A stretch of 64,000 bases of DNA from Isoetes taiwanensis (lineage: Eukaryota; Streptophyta; Lycopodiopsida; Isoetales; Isoetaceae), in contig JAJEKV010000676.1 in NCBI GenBank assembly GCA_021234155.1, forward strand, positions 55,998-119,997. Reading direction: 5' to 3'. The notes beneath the pieces are model-generated. The model saw nothing but the letters and a program-made list of their open reading frames with translations, was not told where the DNA came from and made no database searches. Of the stretch, positions 49,360 to 59,590 are shown piece after piece; positions within the stretch are counted from its first letter, which is position 1, and each line of letters starts with the position of its first letter. The translations under genes were made by a program, and so were the position numbers.

Positions 49360-52128
49360 GTGACTGTTGGGTCCTGCCTAATATCATTCATGGTACAACC
49401 ACTCATAATGCAACTACTCATAGTACAAAAACTTGTATATATATATTATTATAATGTTATTGTGTAAGTGTTGGACCTGACCCTAAATCAAAATTTTGAG
49501 ATTTGATCATTTTATTTAATGGTTGAGATTTGATATGGTTGCCTAGCTATCTCGATTAGGGTTCGATGCACAAGGGATTTCGGTGGCGGGAGCAATCGCA
49601 CATCTTTGCCTACCCTTGCTCCGTTTTCTAAGAGCTGGCCGCTTTGGTCCATGATCTTTGTTAGATTATTTGCGAGATGAAACAAAGAAGGCGACCAAAA
49701 GTTCGGAGGTCGTGCTCAAATGAGATTGAAAAAGCGGTTGATTAAAAGTTGAGAGGGAGTAAATTTGGCATTTGTTTTTATCACCTTAGAACGCTGTTTG
49801 AAGTATTATAAGCGGCCCGAACCTTTGGCACAAAGACAAATCTATTGGTCATATTACGGCATCTTAAGACTTACATTTTGAAATTCGGCGGAGGAAGAGA
49901 TTTATTGCTTTGAGTTGTTGCAGAATTTGTATCCTCATTCGATTCGGGCGATGAGCTAACTCAAGCAACTATGGCATGCAATTTATTTCAATCTATGAAT
50001 GCTTTTCTTTGATTAGAAGCCCTTTCTTCCCTCATTCGGCGAAACTTTTTGTGGGGCTCAAGCGAAAGAAATATAGCCAAGCGATAGTAATGGAAAATCC
50101 ACTTAATCTCTTCATTAATATTGCTGAAAGTTGGAAACCATGAGCACACTCCAGGGCTTGATCGCTTCCCTTTCAATGAGGGCTCTCATACATCGTTAAA
50201 GAAACTCGTCATCATCGGATCCAAATCTCTGTAAGTATAATGTTTATTGGCATGCCTTCATGATCATGATATTTCTTTCTATAATTTATCCAATCCCCCC
50301 CTAAAGGGATATATTCTACTTGATAATGCCAAATGATCCTTTCGAATTTGCATTACGGACATACAAGAAAGTACCTCATGTTATCTACGAAATTTCTCCA
50401 CATGGTATTATCATTGCGTATAAGCGAGAGATGGTTTTCAACCTTGGCATGCAAGCTATTTTTCCCTAACATTGTCATGTACTCTTTCTCTAGTGTGAAG
50501 ATGTTATGTTATTCTTGTCCTTTGGATACAAAATATAAAGTTGGATGTGATGCGCCTTTAATTGATGGGAAGGAATCAGCGATTGCGCAAGGCTTTGTGC
50601 TCCACCAAAATTACCCGACAAAATAGCTCGATGTCGACACTTGGCCCCATTGATTTTCTTCTCTGTTCTGGCCTTGTGCTTTCAAAGTTCTAATTGTCTT
50701 ATTCTCTTGGAAGTTGGTAACATGACTCCCTTAATATCTCGCAAATCTCCTTCTTTTGGTGAGCCCCCTCCATTGGATCATCTCTCCATTGTGGATCTCC
50801 ACTAGCGAGGGCAAAAATGTTCTATGCTTGCCTTGGGGCTTTCGGGCATTGATACTTCTTTCTTCATTAATCTTTGTGAGTGGCGAGGCGGGTAAAGATC
50901 TTGAGACTCCACCATGGTGGTGAAAATACACTCTAAATTGTCCTATCGAAACCTTACCTTATTTGGAAGGTCAATATTAGATAGCCTTGGTAAGTAAATG
51001 ACACCATCATTTGAGTTTTTAAATTTTCTTATAAAGTTTTCTTTCGAAGACAACTTCTGCGAAAGGTCCTACGATGTTTGAGGCATAAAAGGCATTTGTA
51101 TATAAGTTTAGTTTCATATTAGATCTTTGTTAAATTGTCTTTGAAATGTAGTATCTTATCCATTGATAAGCCCATATTGAACAACTAGCCATCGATTCGG
51201 GGCCCGCTATGTGATCCCTGAAGTTGTGTAACCTCAATTTGTTAGGGTTTAGCATTATTAAATTTATCATGAAGCATAGAATTCCGAGTGATGAAGTAAA
51301 AATATTGTGAGGCGGAGAATGCTAGAAGCGTCCTTTGTATTCTTTATTTTATTTGAAGAAAGCCGGGTCTTTTGCAATAAAAATTGGAGTTTCTTGGGTG
51401 TGGTGAGTTTCTCCCATTTGGTGGGGAACCCTTTGCCCGTTGTTAAGCGGGAAGAATGGGCCCATTTGCAATCATTGCGGCCTGGTTTGACAAGTTTGCA
51501 TATTTTGACCATTTTCCTCACTATTGAGTATGTCGATTTGGCCCGAGCAAATAAGTACTAGCGATTGAGTTAACAAGCTGGAAAAGATCTCTCATGAGCA
51601 TCCAAGTGCTTGCTTGGGTCGAGCTCTTATGGTGTATTGTCCTACCTAGATTTCTTTTTCTACATGTGTACAAGTAAGTCTTATGAAATTGTCATTATGA
51701 CATGGATTCTTTTTCTTTGTACTAAGTCGTTGTTGGCATTGTATTTGTCGGGAGAGCAAAACCAATAAAAAGACACTTTCGCCTAAGTACTCCCTTTGCA
51801 ACAACCCAAAGGGCACATGTAAGCTTAAGCGGCTGGGACTAGACTAGATTAGGACTCATTATTATTATCTTGAGTCTCAATGTTTAGAGTGTGGAACACT
51901 CCATGATCTTGAGTCTCAATGTTTAGAGTGTGGGAACACTCCATGCGACCTCTAGGATGTATGTGAGGCTATCGAATACATTCCTAAACCCCACAAGTCG
52001 AAGCTATCCGAAGTTTCATAGGGGAACTTCATGGACCTCATGAAGAGTGAGGGCCAGTATTTTCTGTTTTTAAGCTTAGTCGTCCAACCGCGGGCAGATT
52101 TGAGATAGGCAAGAATGGACACCTTAAG
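49360..52128. other. No recognisable gene
   Basis: Several frames of 60-97 codons occur (for example 50333-50626), none with a known motif. CTG and CAG are scarce, so coding frames may be hidden by base-call errors. A 38-bp sequence with TCTTGAGTCTCAATGTTTAG is tandemly duplicated at about 51870-51945. Confidence 0.45.
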
Positions 52129-52293
52129 CTCCAGTAACGAAAAAGCCATTCACATGTGTGGAAGGATACGGTGAGTGCCTTAAGATTGGGTGGGGAGAAA
52201 GAGGCAGGTATCCTGCCGCACAATTGTTGTTGGCAATTGAATACGAGAGATCATCTTTGGAGCAAGGGAGCCATACTGTGAGAGCCGAAGATT
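52129..52293. repeat. Fragment related to the gypsy LTR
   Basis: It shares GGAAGGATACGGTGAGTG, GATTGGGTGGGGAGAAAGA and TTGTTGGCAATTGAA, in the same order and spacing, with 43000-43190. It is probably the remnant of another LTR copy, truncated on both sides, with the copia insertion starting 36 bp further on. Confidence 0.65.
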
Positions 52294-52328
52294 AGCGTTG
52301 ACGAATTACAACTCGGTTCCGGAATGCT

Positions 52329-52599
52329 TGTTGGATAATCAAGTCACAGAATCCACTCAAATAGGAATCTCAGTTCCACCGTTCAACCACTTCTTATTTA
52401 TTGTTCTTGTTCTATTTCTATGTTTAGTTTTGAGCCATAAATGGACTCAACTTCTTTGTATTCATTGGAGATTCTCTTGCTTCTATAAAAAGAGAACTAC
52501 GGGCCGGATGAATGAACAAGCTTCTATCTGTCTACATAACGCCTTGTTCATTGTGGTTGTTCTGATTCTCACGGGTTTATCTAGTTTATAACCTTAACT
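52329..52599 (+). repeat. Left LTR of the copia element
   Basis: It starts TGTTGGATAATCAAG and ends ATAACCTTAAC. A TATA-like CTATAAAAAG lies near 52484. Compared with the right LTR it has lost or altered CTG/CAG at about five places. Confidence 0.95.
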
Positions 52600-52742
52600 T
52601 GTTTATGGCCCCACACACAAGCTTCTACGCGCCTTATTAGCCATCTGATTTTTTTGTTCTTAGTTCTTGTCAAGAACTACCTTTCTTGTTTCATTTGTGT
52701 CTCTCTCCTTATTAAAAAAAAAAAATTTCCTTGCAAAGCATC

Positions 52743-53613
52743 ATGGATGCAAGCTCGCTACCATCTAAGCCACCTTGAATGGCGTTTGATTCCCTCCTTC
52801 CTTCACTTTGGCAAAAACTTCAAATGTGGAAATGGCGCATGCAAATGATTCTTGAGGACAAACAGCTTTGGGAAGCTGTGAATCGGACTACTGCTTCTCT
52901 GCCGGCAAGCTCACGAAAGGTGGAACCGACCATTGAGGTTATGATTGACATCCCTCCTCGGGCTGATTTTCTTGAAAAGATAGGAAGGCTAGATTGATCA
53001 TTTCAACTAGCTTGGATGATACTCAAGCAAGGCTTGTCAAGGGAGCCAAGCGTGCAAAGGAGATGTGGAAGATTCTCCTTCATCATTATGAGTCTACAAG
53101 TCGCGGCAGCAGGGCTTGTGTTGAGAAAGCGTCTCCATGAACTTCATCTTCTTTGAGGAGGGAGGCGTCATGGAGCCATGTCTGTCCGGATGAAGGACAT
53201 GTTGGATGATCTATATTGTGCAAGCTGGAGTGCCAATAACGGGAAGATGAAAAAGTGTGTATGTTATTGAACGGCTTGCCCAAAGCATTTGAAGGGTTGG
53301 CCATAAATCTTGAAGGAAGATTGGATGATTACACTTTTTTTGATCTGACATTAGATCGGGTCAAAGAATGAAGCTCTTAAATCAAGCAACAAATGAATCC
53401 ATCAAAGGGGACTGATTCCCTCATGCTTGCTGATCTCAAGACAAATGAAAAAGAAAAGATACCCGGGAAGCCAAAAATTGGATAGGACCAAGATCACTTA
53501 TTCTGAGATGCGAGGGAAGGGAGGGACATCTTGCAAAAGAATGCAGAGCTCCAGCACCTATTCCATCACCAACAATTGGGCAAACTCGACCTCTAGTTAT
53601 TGAGCAAAACAAC
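52743..53613 (+). pseudogene. Copia gag region, frame-broken
   Basis: Gag begins near the ATG at 52743 (MDASSLPSKPP), where a shift follows at once. The core frame 52779-52997 carries the usual copia gag start (LQMWKWRMQMILEDKQLW). Later parts are distributed over other frames, ending with a CCHC-type knuckle (GHLAKEC at about 53530) and a Pro-rich linker that runs into the protease. A real gag protein of roughly 290 residues is expected. The breaks fall at places such as CCACCTTGAATGG, where a CTG would restore the frame, so they may be technical. Confidence 0.75.
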
Positions 53614-56600
53614 ATGGTACAAGATTTTCTTTGCACAGCCATGACTGATGATCTTTATCCTGCAGATCCTACTTGGTATTTGGATTCTGGAGCCACAAGC
53701 CATATGTCCCCAAATCGATCAAATTTCATTTCCTACAGTCCCTTCTCTAGTCATCGATCAGTATTGATGGGTGACAATCATCATCAATCTGCTGTAGCAT
53801 CTGGAACTGTTGCAATTCCACTTCAATCCGGTTGCATCAAGCTTGTCACTGATGTCTTGCATGTTCCTGGCCTCCACAAAAATCTGCTCTCTGTTAGTAA
53901 GATAACAGATGCTGGACTGAAGGTTGTGTTTACATCAAATCTTTGTCATGTGACCAACAAGAAAAGAGATATACTGCTCACTGCAATTCGGTCTGGAAAT
54001 CTCTATCAAATTGAAGATGGCACCTCCATGGTTGAACAAACTAATTTGGTAATTGCTCCTCCTTCTAAGCATTCCATTTGGCATTACAGATTTGGCCATA
54101 TCTCTCCAGCCCGTCTTCATCATATTGTCACAAAGAAGGGGTTAAGACCCACTGTTCATGCCACAGCTCCTTGTAATGCCTGCCTCATGAGTAAAACCAC
54201 CAGAGTACATTTTCCATCCTCTGATTCACATGCCTCTCAAATCCTAGAACTGATCCATGGTGACATTTGCGGCCCCATTCAGCCAACAACTGTAAGTGGT
54301 GCTCGTTATATCCTCATGTTTCTTGATGATCATACAAGAAAAATGTTTGTCTATTTGCTGAGATCCAAATCTGAAGCCTTTGACCAATTTGTGGCATTTC
54401 AAGTGGAGTTTGAAAGATTTACAGGAAAGAAAGTGATCTCTTTTCGCACTGATGGTGGAGGAGAGTTCTGCTCCAACAAATTTGCAACCTATTGTTCTGA
54501 GCAGGGGATACAACACCAAATTACTTCGCCTTACTCTCCTGAGCAAAATGGGAGAGTTGAGAGAGCAAACAGAACCTTGGTGGAGATGGCTAGAACACTC
54601 CTAACAGCCATGAACGTACCTGTCAAGTATTGGGGAGAAGCAATTCTTACTGCAGCGTATATCAGCAACAGAGCACCTCATAGTGGCATTGAGCATCAAA
54701 TTCCAGAAGAATTATGGTCAGGTCAGCCTATTTCTGTGAATCACCTTCGTGTCTTTGGCTGTAAAGCATTTCCTCTCATGCATACTGGTAGAAAATCCAA
54801 AATGGCCCCAAAAACAAAAGAATGCATTTTTATAGGCTATTGTTTGAATAGAAAAGCCTATAGACTTCTAGATCTTCAATCCCAAACTCTGATTATAAGT
54901 TGTCATGTTTCCTTCAATGAGCATGAATCCTGCTTTTCAGATTGTGTCCCTGGCCCTGAGTCATCACCAACCTTTGTTGTCCTTTCAGATATTGAGTCCT
55001 GATCTATCTCTGATATTCCTACTATCACAGAAACTCAGCCACTTGATTCTGCTGAAACTCAGCCCATCGAATCCCAGTCTATGCCTGATAGCCTACAACA
55101 TCAATCCGATGTACTTGAACCACTTGAACCCTCTCAAGACACATCCTCTGCTTTGCCATCTGAATCTAATGTTCAAGCCAGACCCATTCGGACCAAACGC
55201 CTTCCAGTCTGGAGCAAAGACTATAGTCTTACTATCATTGATTCTCCAAATGAACCATTATCCTATCATGATGCTGTCACTAGTGCAGAAAGATCTCATT
55301 GGCTTCTCGCCATGCAACAAGAGTATGACTCAATTTTACAAGCAGGAACTTGGAGCTTGGTTCCAAGACCTCCAAATCACTCTATTGTTGGCTCGAAATG
55401 GGTATACAAACTGAAATATAACAGTGATGGATCAGTTGAAAGGTATAAAGCCAGATTTGTTGCCAGAGGCTTCACTCAAATTCCTGGAGTTGACTTTGAT
55501 GAGACATTTGCGCCAGTTGCCAGAATGGTCTCTATCAGAACTATCTTGGCACATGCCACAATCAATCATTACTTTGTCCATCAAATGGATGTAACAAATG
55601 CTTTTCTTCATGGAAGTTTGCAGGAAGATGTGTACCTAGAACAACCTGAAGGATTTGTTCAAGGGTCTGCTCAAGAAACAGTATGCAAGCTCCACAAAGC
55701 CTTATATGGTCTCCGACAAGCTCCTCGTGCATGGTATGAACGACTTCATTCTGCTCTTCTTAATCTCCATTTCCAACCAAGCACTGCTGATCCTAGTGTC
55801 TATTTTCGTTTTGAACCACATCCACTCATTCTTTTATGCTATGTGGATGATCTGCTAATAGTAGCTGCCACCCAAAAAGACCTTGAGACATTGAAACATC
55901 AGCTCTGTCATGAATTCCGCATGAAGGACTTAGGTTCAGTTCATTACTTTCTAGGTCTTGAGATTAACTACAATCAAACTGCTGGCACCATGTCTCTTAC
56001 TCAATCCAAATATCTTGCCAAACTACTTGCCGATACCTCCATGTTGTCCTGTAATCCTATTTACACACCCTTAGAATTTGGTCTCATTCTGCTCCCAGAT
56101 GATCCAGCATGCTCCTCTCAATATCAATCTCTTGCAAAACAGTATAGGAACATCATTGGAACCTTGAATTTTGCAGCCACCTCCACTCGTCCTGACCTTG
56201 CATTTCCAGTCTGTAAGCTCAGCCAGTTCCTTATTAATCCCAAGCAAACCCATTGTCAATCTCTGAAACGATGTCTCCGATATATGCAAGGAAGTCTTCA
56301 TCATGGAATTCACTACCATGCAACTGGAAATCGTGAGATCATTGCATACTCTGACTCTGATTGGGCAGGTTCTCATCATGACAGAAAATCCACTTCAGGG
56401 TACTTGTTTGTGTTGGCTGGAGCACCCATAAGTTGGAGTAGCTCAAAACAGAAATGTGTGGCACAATCTACCACGGAGGCGGGTATGTAGCACTTGCTCG
56501 TGCTGGAAACGAGGCAATCTGGCCACAACGATTAGCTCTGGAATTACATATCACTGAGCAGTCTAGTATGTTGATGCACACAGACAATCAGGGAGCCTTG

Positions 56601-56816
56601 GCAATCTCCCATAATCCGGTTATGCATCAAAGAATGAAGCACATCGACATCAAATATCATGTTGTTCGGGATCTTGTCAGTCAAGGTATTTTACAGTTGA
56701 AGCATTGTCCTACTTCCGACATGTTAGCTGATATTCTGACCAAGGCATTAGCTAAACCCAAGTTTGAGCAGATTCTGCTAGCCATGGGATTACTTCCACC
56801 AACTCCTGTGACTTGA
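53614..56816 (+). pseudogene. Copia pol (protease, integrase, RT, RNase H), one stop and one shift
   Basis: From the ATG at 53614: the aspartic protease motif WYLDSGATSHM (residue ~24); the integrase zinc region IWHYRFGH ... CNACLMSK (~residues 153-190); the integrase core with LIHGDICGP (~212), FRTDGGGEF (~275) and SPEQNGRVERANRTL (~308). At 55000-55002 a TGA interrupts an otherwise continuous frame. RT follows with VGSKWVYKLKYN (~55388), QMDVTNAFLHG (~55584) and the YVDD box (~55840). RNase H shows AYSDSDWAGS (~56345) and KSTSGY. The frame shifts at about 56480 inside the expected TEAEYVAL motif (GGCGGG instead of GCTGAG) and continues to 56816. All catalytic motifs are present, so the original element was probably active. 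Stop and shift may be base-call errors. Confidence 0.9.
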
Positions 56817-56823
56817 GGGGGGG

Positions 56824-57097
56824 TGTTGGATAATCAAGTCACAGAATCCACTCAGCAGGAATCTCGGATTCCACCCGTTCAACCACTTCTTATTTATTGT
56901 TCTTGTTCTATTTCTATGTTTAGTTTCTGAGCCATAAATGGACTCAACTTCTTTGTATTCATTGGAGATTCTCTTGCTTCTATAAAAGAGAACTCTGGAC
57001 GGATGAATGAACAAGCTTCTATCTGTCTACATCTGCGCCTTGTTCATTCTGTGGTTGTTTACAGTTCTCTGGGTTTATCTAGTTTATAACCTTAACA
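56824..57097 (+). repeat. Right LTR of the copia element
   Basis: It is directly preceded by the polypurine tract TTGAGGGGGGG. It starts TGTTGGATAATC and ends AACCTTAACA, and retains the CTG/CAG triplets altered in the left LTR. Confidence 0.95.
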
Positions 57098-57106
57098 ATT
57101 ACAACT

Positions 57107-57365
57107 CAATTCCAGAATTACAACTCAGTTATATATAAAGACCAGGAAGTCAAGGAGCATAGGCATAGACATAGACATCTACCTGGCATTCTCAAATAGA
57201 TTTAAACTCTGAACCTCAGTTGGGCAAACGTGCTTAAAAGAAGACACAAGCAAATCATCTCATAATCTCTCATAATATACTTAATGAACCTCAGTTGGGC
57301 AAACCTGCTTAAAAGAAGCAAGCAAATCATCTCATTATCTCTGTTAATATACTTTATGAACTTAT
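57107..57365 (+). promoter_or_regulatory. Upstream region of the decarboxylase gene, duplicated at 47.7 kb
   Basis: This block holds short tandem copies of GAATTACAACTCA, a TATA-like box (TATATAAAG, 57132-57140), GGAGCATAGGCATAGACATAG and two AACCTCAGTTGGGCAAA copies. A diverged third version follows at 57480-57630. It matches 47738-47998. Its position 500-750 bp ahead of the decarboxylase start makes it a candidate promoter or 5' leader. The copia element separates it from whatever lay further upstream. Confidence 0.4.
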
Positions 57366-58904
57366 CTGCAAGAGAGTTTAAATCGGTAATTTAGAAATTC
57401 TTTCAGTTCTGTAAACGTGCTTAAAAGAATAAGCACGTTTACTGTGACTGAACCACCATGTGAAAGATACTTGGCTCTAAGTTGTATAGGAAGTCAGGGC
57501 CGATGCATAGGAATAGGCATAGACATAGAAATTTTTCCAATCGAATCAATGACTTGAACTCTGAAACTCTAAAACTCTGAACTCAAATCGACGCAAACTC
57601 TGAACCTCAGTTGGGCAAACGTGCACGTTCTTAACTATTAAACAACCAAAGTTTAGAGATTCTTTAATTCCTCAAATCTTTTTATTGTCAGTGGAGCAGT
57701 GGAAATTATAAAAAAAAGTAAGTTCAACGTTCAATTCCTTCGGTTACCGCCCATTACTTATAACAGGCCAGGGTCGACGACCAGATTAACAAGTCTCGAT
57801 GAACAGATTAAGAAATTAAGTAATAAGTAAGTTAACATGGATGTATAAATGGAGTGCTCATCTGAGAGATATGAAAGCAGTATAGTCCCAAACAGCTCTG
57901 ATTCTTCCTCCTCCATGGCGTCTCCGGCTAGCTGGGATTCCAAAGATGTGTATCCTCCTCTGCCCGAAGCTCTCAAATCCGTGGATTTTGATTTGTCAAA
58001 GAGGCTGAAGGATCGGTTCCAGTCGCATTTGTCATGCGAGGAGCTGGAAGATCGCAGTGACGCCCTGAAAAGACACTGGAGTACCTCCAGACGCAGAAGT
58101 CCAACTTCATGGGTTACCAAGGTTAATCACAACATCGATTATATTGACGACATTCAGAGTTTCATCAATATTCACGTACGTTGTCTTTATCCTCCTGCTA
58201 TAGTAGTCTTTATAAAAAAATAGTATTCTTCTGCTAACAATCTTGATCCTGATCAGAGATTGTTCACGTTTTTGGGTTTATAATTTAATTCATGGCCGGG
58301 TTTTTGTTTTGATGATGGCAAGATCGTTTTGGAGGGTTTGGACGAAGGGGATTTTGCTAACCTGCTTTTTGCATTAGTCAATGGTATTGGGGTGGGTATT
58401 CCTTCTGTTGATTAGTGCGAGGTGTAGTTACAACAGCCGAAATAAACGCCTTGATATTTCGGCTTTTTGCCTTGTTATTAAAACCTGAAACTTCTGTCGA
58501 TGCTTTCTTGATTTTTTTGGTGCGGAATGTTGCGGAAAAAATTTGAAAGCCAGGAAATATCAAAAGCGATCGTTTATTTCGTCCGAGAAATTATTTGCAG
58601 CCGGGGGAAATTTTGAGGTGGGCCGACTCCCGACTGCCGCCTTTCGCGGGGAGGCTTTTGCCCCGAAATTTCAATCGGCAACAATTACTATTCTAATCTA
58701 AGCGGATTGATTGTGAGGGTTAAAACCCTTGTTTGTTGTTGTGTTCTTGGGTCCCTCGGCAAAAGGCATCCCTCCATTTCAATTATTACTAGGTTTATTC
58801 TAGATCTGGTTGGATCCTTGTGTGGTTGTTAGAATTTAATTTCGGGCTTCAAGCCTCCACAAACTCAAGCGCTCTTTTCCATATAAATTACTATGTTTCC
58901 GTGT

Positions 58905-59110
58905 TTTTTTCTCTGTATTTTTCTTGGATCCGGCTTCTTCACGATATGAGTTTCTTAGATTTTCAAGACCCTTATTGCCTTGGCTGCTGTCGTTTTCCCA
59001 CAATTTGAGATGGGTCTTGCTGCATGGATAAACCTCTTTCTCACGACCTTTTTTTGTTTGAGCAACCCCACCTTTGCATAGCACCATTTTTTTATTTTTA
59101 GTTTTACTTA
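58905..59110 (+). repeat. Intronic interspersed repeat, related to 62985-63205
   Basis: About 200 bp, including ATGAGTTTCTTAGATTTTCA and CAAGACCCTTATTGC, recur in direct orientation at 62985-63205. Both copies end in T-rich tracts. It lies in intron 1 of the decarboxylase gene. Class unknown. Confidence 0.85.
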
Positions 59111-59283
59111 TATTTTTATTTTTATTTTTTTGCTTAAGAATATGCTAAAGATTTCTTTAGAATATGTTTTGTATAAAAAATATCCCATAGATCATTGTGA
59201 TAAGCTTCTTGAACTACATTATTGTGATAAGCTTCTTGAATGAGGGTTAAGGGAGGGTCTACCCTCCCTCTGCAAATAACCCT

Positions 59284-59590
59284 CTATCTGCAGAGGAGGC
59301 TTAAGCTCCTCTTTAACATTTATTTGTGATTGATTCCTTAGCATTTATTGTTAATCTCTAGGTGTTCCAAATCTTGAAGTTGAACAACATCGGCGATGCT
59401 TTCAAGAGGCCTCCCTTCTAGCAAAAAAATCCTCTATACGCAGGGGAGGATTACCTCCTCTTTAACATTTATCTACGATTGGTTCAAGAACTAGCGATAT
59501 ATTTAGCATCATTTATTTTTAATATCTAGATGTTTCAAATCTTGCGGTTGAACAACATGGGATGCTTTCTCAAGAGGCCAACCACCGGTA
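59284..59590 (+). repeat. Tandem duplication of a splice-acceptor region and exon start
   Basis: About 160 bp (59284-59432), ending with AAGTTGAACAACATCGGCGA and AAGAGGCCTCC, is repeated from 59433 (GCGGTTGAACAACATGGG, AAGAGGCCAACC). Each copy contains CTCCTCTTTAACATTTAT, a pyrimidine/T-rich stretch, the acceptor and the first ~40 bases of decarboxylase exon 2. Only the second copy continues into the rest of the exon. The expected acceptor CAG is written AAG in one and CGG in the other. Confidence 0.8.

Larger units (their letters stand above)
52329..57097 (+). mobile_element. Ty1/copia LTR retrotransposon, nearly intact
   Basis: Two LTRs of about 270 bp (52329-52599 and 56824-57097) enclose gag and pol in copia order (protease, integrase, RT, RNase H). 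The right flank begins ATTAC (57098-57102). The left flank reads ATGCT, which equals ATTAC if the CTG formed at the junction was miscalled, so a 5-bp target-site duplication is likely. The coding region has one in-frame stop and one clear frameshift. LTRs differ almost only at CTG/CAG positions, so the insertion is recent. It lies about 750 bp upstream of the decarboxylase coding start. Confidence 0.95.

Noticed and set aside
49121-49421. Minus-strand Ser/Leu/Asp-rich frames
   Set aside because: Translations of the GAATCT repeat.
58323-58391. Possible extra decarboxylase exon (IVLEGLDEGDFANLLFALV)
   Set aside because: It is in phase and has a GTGGGT donor, but joining exon 1 directly to LNNIGD restores the family's conserved core, and the acceptor is a poor AAG. 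It could be a remnant or an alternative exon.
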